Assembly: GCA_900315565.1 (NCBI GenBank)
Contig: OMZS01000031.1
Span: 1-34,738, forward strand
Origin: an uncultured Prevotellaceae bacterium
GTDB taxonomy: Bacteria > Bacteroidota > Bacteroidia > Bacteroidales > Bacteroidaceae
DNA: 34,738 nucleotides
Direction: 5' to 3'
In this document: piece by piece, positions 7,202 to 14,774 of the stretch
How the letters are laid out: every line of letters begins with the position of its first letter
Position numbering within the stretch: the first letter of the stretch is position 1
The notes under the pieces: model-generated
Seen by the model: only the letters and a program-made list of their open reading frames with translations
Databases searched by the model: none
Told to the model about the DNA's origin: nothing
Program-made: the position numbers and the translations under genes

Positions 7202-8677
7202 ATGAGCTCTCTGAATACCCTGAAATTTTTTCTTTTTGCGGTGCTGATGCTGTTGGTTTCATGTACCGACCGGCCCGATAGCCCCAAAGAAAGCGGAAAA
7301 CTGCCCGCCATTTATCCCGATTACGTCGGAGTGACCATCCCTGCTGAAATTGCACCACTCAATTTCAATAGTGCTGACAGTGCTGTGGACCGCATCGATG
7401 TAGAAGTGCGCGGTTCTAAAGGCGGACAGATACATGCCAATGGGTGCTTTGCCGATTTTGATGTTGACGAGTGGCATCAGCTCACCCAGCAGAATCGTGG
7501 TGGACAGTTGGTCTTCACCGTCTGCACGCGCCAGAGCGGACAATGGACGCGTCATCAGGATTTCTCCGTCAACGTCAGTCCTGAGCCCCTCGGCGAATGG
7601 GGACTCACTTACCGCCGCATTGCTCCCGGCTACGAGGTGTATAGTCACATGGGACTCTATCAGCGCGACCTGAGCAATTTTGATGAGCGTGCTATCCTCG
7701 ACAATACTCAGGCACCTGGAGCCTGCATCAATTGCCACACGAGCCACCGTACCAATCCCGACCGCTTCGTGTTTCATGTGCGCGGTCCGCACGGCGCTAC
7801 CATGGTGCAGATCAACGGCCAACGCGAGTGGCTTCAGGCCTCCAACGAGCAGTTGGGCGGTTCGATGGTGTATCCGTATTGGCATCCCGAAGGGCGTTTC
7901 TGTGCCTTTTCTACCAACCAGACCCGACAGGGGTTCCACGTTACTCGGCGCGAACGTATTGAGGTGTTCGACCTGGCAAGCGACATTTTTGTCTATGACA
8001 CCCAGACGCACCAGCTCATCACCGACACTCTGCTCATGACCAAGGAATGGAGCGAAAATTCGCCTGTCTTCTCGCCCGACGGCAAATGGATTTACTTCCT
8101 CTCCTGTCGGCAGCAAGACTATCCTGCCCACTATAAAGACGAGAAATACAATCTGTGCCGTGTGGCCTTCGATGCGAAAAATTGCAAGTTCGGACAGCAA
8201 GTCGATACCATCTTCAACGCCGTCAGTCAGGGCAAAAGCCTCACTTGGCCCCGGCCCTCGTACGACGGGCGATGGATGATGTTCACACTCATCGACTATG
8301 GTTATTTCTCCGTATGGCACGACGAGGCTGAACAATGGCTGCTCGATTTGCAGACAGGCAAGGCTCACCCGTTGACAGAGGCCAACAGTTCTCGCTCCGA
8401 CAGTTATCATAACTGGAGTCTCAACAGCCACTGGGTGGTGTTTACCAGCCGCCGCGACGACGGATACTACTCGCGCCTTTATCTCTGTTCCATCGACTCA
8501 CAGGGGCGGGCGTCGAAACCTTTCATGCTACCCCAGCGCAATCCGCTCGAATATTATAGCGAAAGCCTTTACTCGTTCAATACGCCCGACTTCACGCTGA
8601 AACCCGTTGAGTTTGATGCGCGGCAGGCGGGCTACGAGATACTTAGCGACAAACGGGTGGAAACAAAGAAAGAGTAA
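7202..8677 (+). CDS. Module B2: CxxCH lipoprotein with TolB-like propeller
   Basis: This 491-residue protein is a close homologue of B1. The lipobox is LVSC with Cys21. The LPAIYPDYVGVTIP domain follows at about 34-47, then the heme-type motif CINCH at 175-179, then propeller blades with FSPDGKWIYF, PSYDGRWMMF and YHNWSLNSHWVVF. The C-terminal FMLPQRNP motif is shared with B1. It lies 24 bp after A2. The nucleotide similarity to B1 is obvious in long stretches, for example around the DEWHQLT codons, which points to duplication of the A-B pair. It ends the operon; the downstream gap holds a large inverted repeat. Function is unknown, but the heme motif argues for a redox or heme-related role. 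Confidence 0.78.
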   Translation: MSSLNTLKFFLFAVLMLLVSCTDRPDSPKESGKLPAIYPDYVGVTIPAEIAPLNFNSADSAVDRIDVEVRGSKGGQIHANGCFADFDVDEWHQLTQQNRGGQLVFTVCTRQSGQWTRHQDFSVNVSPEPLGEWGLTYRRIAPGYEVYSHMGLYQRDLSNFDERAILDNTQAPGACINCHTSHRTNPDRFVFHVRGPHGATMVQINGQREWLQASNEQLGGSMVYPYWHPEGRFCAFSTNQTRQGFHVTRRERIEVFDLASDIFVYDTQTHQLITDTLLMTKEWSENSPVFSPDGKWIYFLSCRQQDYPAHYKDEKYNLCRVAFDAKNCKFGQQVDTIFNAVSQGKSLTWPRPSYDGRWMMFTLIDYGYFSVWHDEAEQWLLDLQTGKAHPLTEANSSRSDSYHNWSLNSHWVVFTSRRDDGYYSRLYLCSIDSQGRASKPFMLPQRNPLEYYSESLYSFNTPDFTLKPVEFDARQAGYEILSDKRVETKKE

Positions 8678-8712
8678 TGATTTAACTTTTGCTGGGAAGT
8701 TAAAAAGAAGTT

Positions 8713-8835
8713 CAAGGAGTTCAAGTAGTTGCAAGGAGTTCAAGACAATAGCTTAAAAACAGATTTTCTCTTTAAGAAAGAATCTCAGAGCAAAATCTTA
8801 TGTCTTGAACTCCTTGCAACTCCTTGAACTCCTTG
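8713..8835. repeat. Long inverted repeat between convergent B2 and argC
   Basis: Arms of 35 bases at 8713-8747 and 8801-8835 are complementary with a single mismatch, separated by 53 bases. The arms consist of repeated CAAGGAGTTCAAG words. Being between convergent genes, the hairpin could act as a bidirectional transcription barrier. There is no classical T-run, and the same words belong to a dispersed Bacteroidales repeat type. Confidence 0.75.
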
Positions 8836-8894
8836 TTTTATAAATAGCCTGAAAGAATGCGAAACTTGAATATAGATTTCCGTTCTTTCCTGAA

Positions 8895-9878
8895 TTAGAA
8901 CGCGTTGGCCTTTAGGCGAAGTCCGGCGCGTTCGTCGATTCCAAACATCAGGTTCATGTTTTGCACGGCCTGTCCCACGGCTCCCTTCAGCAGATTGTCG
9001 ATGGCAGAGGTGATGAGCAGTTTGTTTCCGTATTTCTCGCAGTGAACGAGTGCTTTGTTGGTGTTCACTACTTGCTTCAGGTCGATGGGGTTGTCGGTGT
9101 AGTGGGTGAACGCTGCCTCGGCATAGAAATCCTTATAGGCTTCCACAATATCGTCGATGGGAGCGGGTGTGCGCACAACGGCTGTGCAGAAGATTCCTCG
9201 GGCAAAGTTGCCGCGATAGGGGATGAAGTCGATGTCGGCATCCAGATAGCCTTGTATCTGCTTGAGCGACTGTCTGATTTCGGCGATGTGCTGATGTTGG
9301 AACGGTTTGTAGATGCTCAGGTTGTCGGTGCGCCAAGAGAAATGCGTGGTGGCACCAGGTCTCTGTCCGGCACCGGTGCTGCCTGTGATGGCGTTGACGC
9401 TGACATCCTCTTTCAGCAGGTTGAGATTGGCTGCGGGCAGCAGTGCCAGCTGTATGGCGGTGGCAAAACAGCCGGGGTTGGCCACGCGGCGGGCCTTCTG
9501 TATCTCTTCGCGGTTGATTTCGGGCAGTCCATAGACAAAATCAAAATTTTTAATATTTATTTTTTCATCTTTAATCCTGAAGTCCTGTGCCAGGTCGATG
9601 ATGCTGACGCTGTCGGGAATGTCGTGTTCCTGCAAGAATTGGCGGCTCTTGCCATGGCCAAAACAGAAAAACACTACATCCACATCGCCGAAAGGCATCT
9701 GGTCGGTAAAACGCAAGTCTGTGTCGCCTACGAGTCCTTCGTGCACATCGCTCACCAGGTTGCCGGCGTTGCTCTCAGAGTTGGCAAATACTATTTCGGC
9801 CTCGGGGTGGTTGAGCAGTACACGAATCAGTTCGCCGCCGGTATAGCCGGCGGCGCCCAATATTCCTACTTTAATCAT
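8895..9878 (-). CDS. argC: N-acetyl-gamma-glutamyl-phosphate reductase
   Basis: This 327-residue enzyme carries out the NADPH-dependent reduction of N-acyl-glutamyl phosphate to the semialdehyde, the third step of arginine synthesis in the cytoplasm. The N-terminal NAD(P)-binding motif GAAGYTGGELIR is at 8-19. The catalytic cysteine is C137 in the ANPGCFAT motif, and FVYGLPEI precedes it. Length is near the usual 310-345. In this organism the substrate is probably the N-succinyl form, given ArgF' residue 90. An AT-rich patch coding KINIKNF (near 9540-9575) sits between DFRIKDE and DFVYGLPE and looks like a small insertion. It is the last gene of the argR operon. Confidence 0.95.
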   Translation of the reverse strand: MIKVGILGAAGYTGGELIRVLLNHPEAEIVFANSESNAGNLVSDVHEGLVGDTDLRFTDQMPFGDVDVVFFCFGHGKSRQFLQEHDIPDSVSIIDLAQDFRIKDEKINIKNFDFVYGLPEINREEIQKARRVANPGCFATAIQLALLPAANLNLLKEDVSVNAITGSTGAGQRPGATTHFSWRTDNLSIYKPFQHQHIAEIRQSLKQIQGYLDADIDFIPYRGNFARGIFCTAVVRTPAPIDDIVEAYKDFYAEAAFTHYTDNPIDLKQVVNTNKALVHCEKYGNKLLITSAIDNLLKGAVGQAVQNMNLMFGIDERAGLRLKANAF

Positions 9879-9903
9879 AGCTGATGATTTGTTTCTTCAT
9901 TGT

Positions 9904-10089
9904 TTAAGAACGTCTTGGAGCCAGCAGCCACAGCAGCAGGTAGGCCAAGAGGCCCGTTCCGTAACCGAGAACCAATACTACGAAGATGATGCGAACAATG
10001 AGTGAGTCAACATCAAAATATTCGGCCAGTCCGCCGCAAACTCCACCGATTTTCTTGTCGGTTTCTGACAAATAGAATCTCTTTTCCAT
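9904..10089 (-). CDS. PspC-domain small membrane protein
   Basis: This 61-residue protein is essentially a single PspC domain: a KKIGGVCGGLAEYFDVD motif at about 12-28, then one hydrophobic helix VRIIFVVLVLGYGTGLLAYLL, ending with basic residues. PspC proteins take part in membrane-stress responses in other bacteria, but small stand-alone versions in Bacteroidetes have no settled role. It is placed between argG and argC in the same direction with gaps of 91 and 25 bp, so it may be transcribed with them. A weak CATCTTTG element (complement of 10162-10169) could provide its own promoter. Confidence 0.85.
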   Translation of the reverse strand: MEKRFYLSETDKKIGGVCGGLAEYFDVDSLIVRIIFVVLVLGYGTGLLAYLLLWLLAPRRS

Positions 10090-10180
10090 AATCGTGTTAT
10101 TTTTTTATTGATTTCTTTACCTGTTAGACGAATGCACAACAAGAAAAGTTGCAGAAAAGGTGCAAAGATGCAGTTTTTCT

Positions 10181-11383
10181 TTATCTTTTTTCGTCTTTGT
10201 GTATGCCGTAATACACACGCAGGGGGGTAGAGCTGACTTTGATGAAGCCCTTGGCCTCGTCGGCAGTCCAACCGGTTTGCGTCTCGCCGTATTCGCCGAG
10301 CTTGCTCTTGGTCAGGTCGTTGGCACTGTCGATGCCCACGGTTTCAAATCCGTAGGGGCGCAGGCGCAGGATAGCCGTGCCCGTTACGTTGCGCTGGCTG
10401 CTGAGGAGCATGGCCTCGATGTCGGGCATCACAGGCTCCAGATACTGGCTTTCGTGCAGGAACATGCCGTACCAGTTGGCCACCTGGTCTTTCCAGTACT
10501 GCTGCCATTTGCTCAGCGTGGATTTCTCCAGCAGGCGGTGAGCCTCAATGATGAGTTTGGGGGCTGCGGCTTCGAATCCCACGCGCCCTTTGATGCCGAT
10601 GATGGTGTCGCCCACGTTGGCGTCGCGGCCGATGGCATAGCTGGCACCAATTTCCTCGATTTTCTGGATGGCTTTCACACGGTCGTCAAACGCTTCGCCG
10701 TTGACAGCCACAATCTCGCCTTTCTCGAAGGTGATTTTCAGCAGCTGCTCGGGCTCTTTGGCCGTCACGTGTTTCAGATAGGCGCTCTCAGGCAGTCCCT
10801 GTGTCGGGTCGAGCAGTTCGCCGCCACAGATGCTGGTGCCCCAGATGCCCACGTTGTACGAGTATTTCAGTTTGGCAAAGTCGGCAGTGAATCCGTGATC
10901 GTTCAGGAAGTCCACTTCCTCTTTGCGCGTCAGTTTCTTGTCGCGCGTCAGGGTGATGATTTCCACGCCCGGAGCCATGACCAGGAAAGTCATGTCGAAG
11001 CGAATCTGGTCGTTGCCGGCACCTGTTGAGCCGTGAGCAATGGCGTCGGCGCCTATTTCATTGGCATAGCGCGCAATGGCGATGGCCTGGAAAATGCGTT
11101 CCGACGATACGCTGATGGGATAGCAGTTGTTGCGCAGCACGTTGCCGAAAATCATGTATTTCAGCGATTTCTCGTAATACTCGTGCGTCACGTCGAGTGT
11201 CACATACTTCACTGCTCCCAGCTTGTAGGCGTTTTCCTCGTTGTGCTTCAGCTGTTCGTCGCTGAATCCGCCCGTATTGGCACAGGCAGCATAAACGTCC
11301 CATCCGTCCTGGGCCAGTTTCATCACGGTGTAACTGGTGTCAAGCCCACCAGAAAAGGCTACTACTACTTTTTTGTTTGCCAT
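10181..11383 (-). CDS. argG: Argininosuccinate synthase
   Basis: This 400-residue enzyme joins citrulline and aspartate using ATP, giving argininosuccinate. The N-terminal ATP pyrophosphatase loop AFSGGLDTS is at 9-17. The GADAIAHGSTGAGNDQIRFD motif follows in the middle, and the C-terminal VYYGIHKDEKR tail is intact. Length and motif order are normal. It lies 36 bp after the GNAT gene and upstream of the pspC-like gene and argC, as part of the arginine operon headed by argR. The fission product would be processed by ArgH, which is not in the window. Confidence 0.96.
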   Translation of the reverse strand: MANKKVVVAFSGGLDTSYTVMKLAQDGWDVYAACANTGGFSDEQLKHNEENAYKLGAVKYVTLDVTHEYYEKSLKYMIFGNVLRNNCYPISVSSERIFQAIAIARYANEIGADAIAHGSTGAGNDQIRFDMTFLVMAPGVEIITLTRDKKLTRKEEVDFLNDHGFTADFAKLKYSYNVGIWGTSICGGELLDPTQGLPESAYLKHVTAKEPEQLLKITFEKGEIVAVNGEAFDDRVKAIQKIEEIGASYAIGRDANVGDTIIGIKGRVGFEAAAPKLIIEAHRLLEKSTLSKWQQYWKDQVANWYGMFLHESQYLEPVMPDIEAMLLSSQRNVTGTAILRLRPYGFETVGIDSANDLTKSKLGEYGETQTGWTADEAKGFIKVSSTPLRVYYGIHKDEKR

Positions 11384-11419
11384 ATTATTTGTTCTTTCTT
11401 AATTATAGTCCTTTATTTA

Positions 11420-12034
11420 TTACGCCTTCTTTTCTTTCTCTTTGGGGTTCTCAAGTTTCTTGATGCGCTCCAGCACGTCGTCGGGAATCTTGGCAGGCAG
11501 ATGCTCTGTGGGGTCGTAGAGCATGGCCGTGCAGATGCAGTATTTGCGCCCCGTGCGGTGAAGCACGTCCACATTGATGCAGCCTTCGCAGCCACGCCAG
11601 AAAGCCTCGTCGTCGGTGAGGTCGGCAAAGGTGACAGGCTGGTATCCCAGCTGCGTGTTCATGGTCATGACGGCGGCACCGCTAGTGAGCGAGAATATTT
11701 TGGCGTGCGGCCATCGGGTGCGTGCTAGCGAGAAGGTCATGTCCTTGATTTTTTTTGCCACACCCAGTCCGCGGAAGTCGGGATGCACAATGAGTCCCGA
11801 GGTGGTGACATACTCTTTGTTGCCCCATGTTTCTATGTAGCTGAAGCCGGCAAACTTGTCGCCCGAGAGGGCAATCACGGCTTTGGCTTCGCGCATTTTG
11901 GTAGTCAGGTATTCGTGAGTTCGTTTGGCGATGCCCGTTCCGCGCACTTTGGCGGCATCGGCAATAGTCTGTAAGATTGTATCGACGTACTTCTCGTGCG
12001 AGGCGTCGGCAACCACAACCTTAATTTCTTCCAT
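11420..12034 (-). CDS. GNAT N-acetyltransferase in the arg operon; candidate N-acylglutamate synthase
   Basis: This 204-residue protein has the acyl-CoA binding motif of the GNAT fold, VHPDFRGLGVAKKI, at about 96-109, and a downstream LTSGAAVMTMNTQLGY block. A cysteine-rich segment (GCEGC, then KYCICTAM) follows near 155-180, and the C-terminus is highly charged. It is encoded between argR and argG, with gaps of 57 and 36 bp. The window lacks argA and argJ, and the other acylated-pathway enzymes are here, so it is a strong candidate for the first step, acylation of glutamate. I recall reports of a GNAT-type N-succinylglutamate synthase in Bacteroides, but could not verify this. The function is therefore inferred from context. 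Confidence 0.8.
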   Translation of the reverse strand: MEEIKVVVADASHEKYVDTILQTIADAAKVRGTGIAKRTHEYLTTKMREAKAVIALSGDKFAGFSYIETWGNKEYVTTSGLIVHPDFRGLGVAKKIKDMTFSLARTRWPHAKIFSLTSGAAVMTMNTQLGYQPVTFADLTDDEAFWRGCEGCINVDVLHRTGRKYCICTAMLYDPTEHLPAKIPDDVLERIKKLENPKEKEKKA

Positions 12035-12091
12035 TTCTTTGTCTGATTATTATGCTGTTTAGAATGTCGTTGATCAATGTTTGGCCTGTTT

Positions 12092-12568
12092 TTATTTGAT
12101 GTTAGGAATCACCACGCCCAGACCGTCGATGACATCTTCGTAGGCAGTGCCCTCTTTGATGACGATAAAGATGGTGTCGTCGCCTGCTATGGTTCCCATG
12201 ATTCCGGGAATGTCGTTGTCGTCGATGTTATAGGCAATGCTGCTGGCGTAGCCCGGCCGAGTCTTGATGACTCCCATGTTTCCAGAGAAGTTGATGGAGA
12301 TGAAGCCAGGGGTCATCAGCATTTCTTGGGCTGAGCGGGGCTTGCTGATGCGTTTATACATGGTTTCGTTGGGCAGAACATACACATATTTGCCGTTCAT
12401 CGAGGCTGCCTTGGCCACTTTCAGCTGTTTCAGGTCGCGGCTCAGGGTGGCCTGTGTCAGTTTAAAGCCTTCTTTCTCCAATGCCTGCAACACCTCTTCC
12501 TGGCTACCCAGCTCCATGCTCGAAATGAGCATCTTCAGAGCCTCCATTCTGTTCTTTTTTGTTTTCAT
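12092..12568 (-). CDS. argR: Arginine repressor/activator ArgR
   Basis: This 158-residue regulator has the two ArgR domains. The N-terminal winged helix at about 1-75 includes the QATLSRDLKQL recognition region. The C-terminal hexamerisation and arginine-binding domain carries GTIAGDDTIFIV, with the paired Asp that contacts arginine. In the family, arginine-bound hexamers bind AT-rich 18-bp boxes and repress biosynthetic genes. It is the first gene of its operon, and its promoter contains a candidate box, which suggests autoregulation. Length and motifs are normal. Confidence 0.95.
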   Translation of the reverse strand: MKTKKNRMEALKMLISSMELGSQEEVLQALEKEGFKLTQATLSRDLKQLKVAKAASMNGKYVYVLPNETMYKRISKPRSAQEMLMTPGFISINFSGNMGVIKTRPGYASSIAYNIDDNDIPGIMGTIAGDDTIFIVIKEGTAYEDVIDGLGVVIPNIK

Positions 12569-12589
12569 AAAATGAATATTTATTATTTT

Positions 12590-12628
12590 CAGCGTGCAAA
12601 ATTATGCATTTTTTGGCATTCGGACAAA
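12590..12628 (-). promoter_or_regulatory. arg operon promoter with overlapping candidate ArgR box
   Basis: On the minus strand TTTG (complement of 12625-12628) is followed after exactly 20 bases by TAATTTTG (complement of 12597-12604), a full Bacteroidetes promoter. The -7 element lies inside the imperfect palindrome TGCATAATTTTGCA (complement of 12595-12608), which resembles an ArgR box. A second TGAA...TTCA palindrome lies at about 12573-12591. Transcription would start about 20 bases before the argR ATG. Confidence 0.65.
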
Positions 12629-12696
12629 TATTTATGCGTTTATTTTAAGCAAACTGTATGTTTTTTATGCAAACGCCGACGCGGTTGCCTAAACTT

Positions 12697-12758
12697 ACAC
12701 AGAGGAACAGGGGAAAAAGAGTGACAAACAAAACTCTTTTTCCCCTGTTCCTCTGTGT
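12697..12758. repeat. Perfect 26-bp inverted repeat between argR and the lipoprotein gene
   Basis: Arms at 12697-12722 and 12733-12758 are perfectly complementary, with a 10-base loop. The arms are purine-rich on one side (ACACAGAGGAACAGGGG and more). The repeat lies downstream of the minus-strand lipoprotein gene and upstream of the arg promoter. It probably stops read-through into the arg operon, although no T-run follows on either strand. Confidence 0.75.
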
Positions 12759-12838
12759 TTTATATTACTCCTTGTTACTCTTTCTGCCGGATTCGCCAAT
12801 TCGGGAGCCTTTTGCGGAGTATTGCAGGCACGCGCTGC

Positions 12839-13480
12839 TTAGTGCTTCATGTCGAAGCCCAGTCGCACGCCGTCGTAGTTTTTGCTCAGCTCGCCAATGG
12901 TTTCCAGGTTGGCGTTGCCGCTCAGAGCCGACATAGTCTGAATGAGCGTCAGCAGTTTCTTTGCCTCAAAGAGGATGCTGATGCCGTTCATTTCGCGCTT
13001 GGCGTAGCAGTTCACCGAAAGGAGCATGCCTTTGAGCGTGATTTTGCAGTTGGCCTCGTCGAAGACAAAGGTGCCGCTGAAGGGCTGTCCGTCGATTTTC
13101 GAGGCAAAAGTGCCGTCGCTGTTAAAGGTGATGAAGGTGTTGCTTGCCGAGAATCCCAGCTGCTGATAAGTGGGCAGCAGTTTCTGCTCAATCTGTGCGG
13201 CAGCCACCTCGCCGCCGGCCTTGGCCAGCAGTTTCTCGCTCGTGAAGGCGCAGCCTGGGCCTGCGTAAGCCCATGTTCCCAGCAGCTGCTGGGCAGTGAG
13301 TTTGTCGAGACCGATGACGCTCGAGATGGCGTTCACCACTCCCTGTCCGTTGGTGATGGCGCCCAAAATGCCGCCAAGAATGTTGCCACCGTTCGTGCCG
13401 TTGGCACCCGTCATTCCCATGGTTCCGCAGCCGGCCAGCATCATACATACCGCCACTGCCAAAGTGCTTATTTTCTTCAT
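12839..13480 (-). CDS. DUF4923-like lipoprotein
   Basis: This 213-residue protein has a lipoprotein signal peptide with lipobox LAGC (Cys18). A glycine/asparagine-rich linker (GANGTNGGNILGGILGAI) follows. The globular part includes LLGTWAYAGPGCAF, ITFNSDGTFASKI and the C-terminal NYDGVRLGFDMKH. This combination fits the Bacteroidetes family DUF4923, which has a lipocalin-like feel (LLGTW followed by beta-strands), but no biochemical function is known to me. It lies 90 bp after the Bax-inhibitor-like gene in the same direction. The intervening gap contains a fragment of a G/C-rich repeat. Confidence 0.8.
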   Translation of the reverse strand: MKKISTLAVAVCMMLAGCGTMGMTGANGTNGGNILGGILGAITNGQGVVNAISSVIGLDKLTAQQLLGTWAYAGPGCAFTSEKLLAKAGGEVAAAQIEQKLLPTYQQLGFSASNTFITFNSDGTFASKIDGQPFSGTFVFDEANCKITLKGMLLSVNCYAKREMNGISILFEAKKLLTLIQTMSALSGNANLETIGELSKNYDGVRLGFDMKH

Positions 13481-13533
13481 TGGTGATTGTTTTTGTTGAT
13501 TGATTGATGGTATTGCCTTGTTAGCAGTTCACT

Positions 13534-13565
13534 ACTCCCTCCCTTGCGAGGGCCGGGGTAGGTCT
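13534..13565. repeat. Degenerate fragment of the G/C-rich core of the MITE-like repeat
   Basis: The sequence CTCCCTCCCTTGCGAGGG followed by CCGGGGTAGGTCT resembles the core of the elements at 14775 and 34509 (CCCCTCCCCTCGAGGGG...GGGGTCT). It is short and imperfect, so it may be only a relic or a related repeat. It lies between two minus-strand genes. Confidence 0.4.
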
Positions 13566-13570
13566 TTGCT

Positions 13571-14281
13571 TTACTCTCTTCTTCCAAACAAGCGCAGCAG
13601 ATAAAGGAACAGGTTGATGAAGTCCAGATAGAGCGACAGCGCGCCCAGCAGTGCCACCTTTTGGGCAGCCTCGCCGCCGTCCTGATACTGCAGCATCTGC
13701 TTGATTTTCTGCGTGTCGTAAATCGTCAGTCCGACGAAAATCAGCACGCCCAGCACGCTGATAATCAGTTCGAACATGTTGTTCTTCAAAAAGATGTTCA
13801 CGATGCTGGCAATGATGATGCCTATCAGGGCCATGAGCAGATATTTGCCCATCGAACTGAGGTCGGCCTTGGTGGTGTAGCCGATAAAGGCCATGGCCGC
13901 AAAGGTGCCAGCCGTGATGAAGAACACGTTGGCGATGGAGGTCATGGTATAGGCCAGGAAAATGAACGACATCGTCACGCCGTTAATCACCGAGTAGAGA
14001 ATAAACAGCAGTGTGGCCGTGGTGAGCGACAGTTTGTTGATGCCCGCCGAAATCCACAGCACCAGTCCTATCTCGGCAATCATCAGTCCCCAGAACAACA
14101 CCTGGTTGGTCATGATGGCTTGCAGAATGGCCGGGCTTGTAGATACACCGTAGGCGGTCATGCCCGTAATAACCAGTGCCAGTGTCATCCAGACGTACAC
14201 TTTGCGCATGAGCGCAGGGAAGTCCATGGCTCCAGTCACTTCCTTCTCGTCAACAATGTCATAATACTTTCTTTCTTCCAT
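13571..14281 (-). CDS. Bax inhibitor-1/YccA family membrane protein
   Basis: This 236-residue protein has seven hydrophobic segments spread over residues about 30-230, as in the BI-1 (TMBIM, YbhL/YccA) family. A short hydrophilic N-terminus (MEERKYYDIVDE) precedes the FPALMRKVYVWMTLALVITG start of the domain. The conserved C-terminal pattern VGLTIYDTQKIKQM, followed by ALSLYLDFINLFLYLLRLFG, is typical and includes the Asp residues linked to pH-sensitive ion leak in family members. The bacterial role is not settled; YccA interacts with the FtsH protease in E. coli. The start is consistent with a TATCTTTG -7 element about 125 bases upstream. Confidence 0.92.
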   Translation of the reverse strand: MEERKYYDIVDEKEVTGAMDFPALMRKVYVWMTLALVITGMTAYGVSTSPAILQAIMTNQVLFWGLMIAEIGLVLWISAGINKLSLTTATLLFILYSVINGVTMSFIFLAYTMTSIANVFFITAGTFAAMAFIGYTTKADLSSMGKYLLMALIGIIIASIVNIFLKNNMFELIISVLGVLIFVGLTIYDTQKIKQMLQYQDGGEAAQKVALLGALSLYLDFINLFLYLLRLFGRRE

Positions 14282-14404
14282 AGTGAGTTTTCTTTTTTTG
14301 TTGTTTTCTTTTTTGGTAAATGTTTAAGAACAATTTTTGTGCGTGTGCAAGCCTTTGGGAACAAATCCCCGTCGGCCCGCCTTTGCCTACGCATTTATTC
14401 CCGA

Positions 14405-14412
14405 CAAAGATA
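14405..14412 (-). promoter_or_regulatory. -7 promoter element of the Bax inhibitor-like gene
   Basis: The complement of CAAAGATA reads TATCTTTG, matching TAnnTTTG. About 20 bases upstream is TTTCG, an imperfect -33 element. The leader would be about 115 nt. Confidence 0.5.
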
Positions 14413-14582
14413 GTGCAAATTTCTGATTCCACGAAAAAAATCACGCTTTTTCGCTAAAATTGAGGTTTCTTAATGACAAAATGGCGCAAATACGTCAGAC
14501 AAAGTTCTTTTCTTTAAATGTCAAGCTCTGCGCCGGGAATATACCGCCAAAACTGCAAATGTTGAAAACAACTCACGGCGAT

Positions 14583-14770
14583 ACGCTGAAATTTACTAGA
14601 GAATTTGAGCCTATCGTCGGGCGTTATTTTCCTATTACCGCGTTTTAGAAAATTATCGTCGTGAGTTACGCTGAAATTTACTAGAAAATTTTATTGTATC
14701 GTCGGGCGTTATTTTCCTATTGCCGTGGTTTAGAAAAATATCGTCGTGAGTTATGATGAAATTATTTAGC
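14583..14770 (+). repeat. 85-bp tandem repeat (two units plus a partial third)
   Basis: Unit 1 (14583-14667) and unit 2 (14668-14752) share ACGCTGAAATTTACTAGA, ATCGTCGGGCGTTATTTTCC and ATCGTCGTGAGTTA. A third copy begins at 14753 but degrades after about 15 bases and runs into the MITE-like element. Each unit contains TCGTCGGGCG. No protein-coding potential is apparent. Confidence 0.8.
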
Positions 14771-14774
14771 CAGA

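Noticed and set aside
12658-12936. Plus-strand frame overlapping the argR-lipoprotein gap
   Set aside because: It crosses the 26-bp inverted repeat and the 3' end of the lipoprotein gene on the other strand; no support.
14460-14648. 62-codon frame in the 85-bp repeat region, and the 77-codon minus frame at 14653-14886
   Set aside because: Both run through tandem repeats or the MITE-like element and have no domain. The minus-strand one is similar to the frame at 34463-34717 only because both lie in copies of the same repeat.
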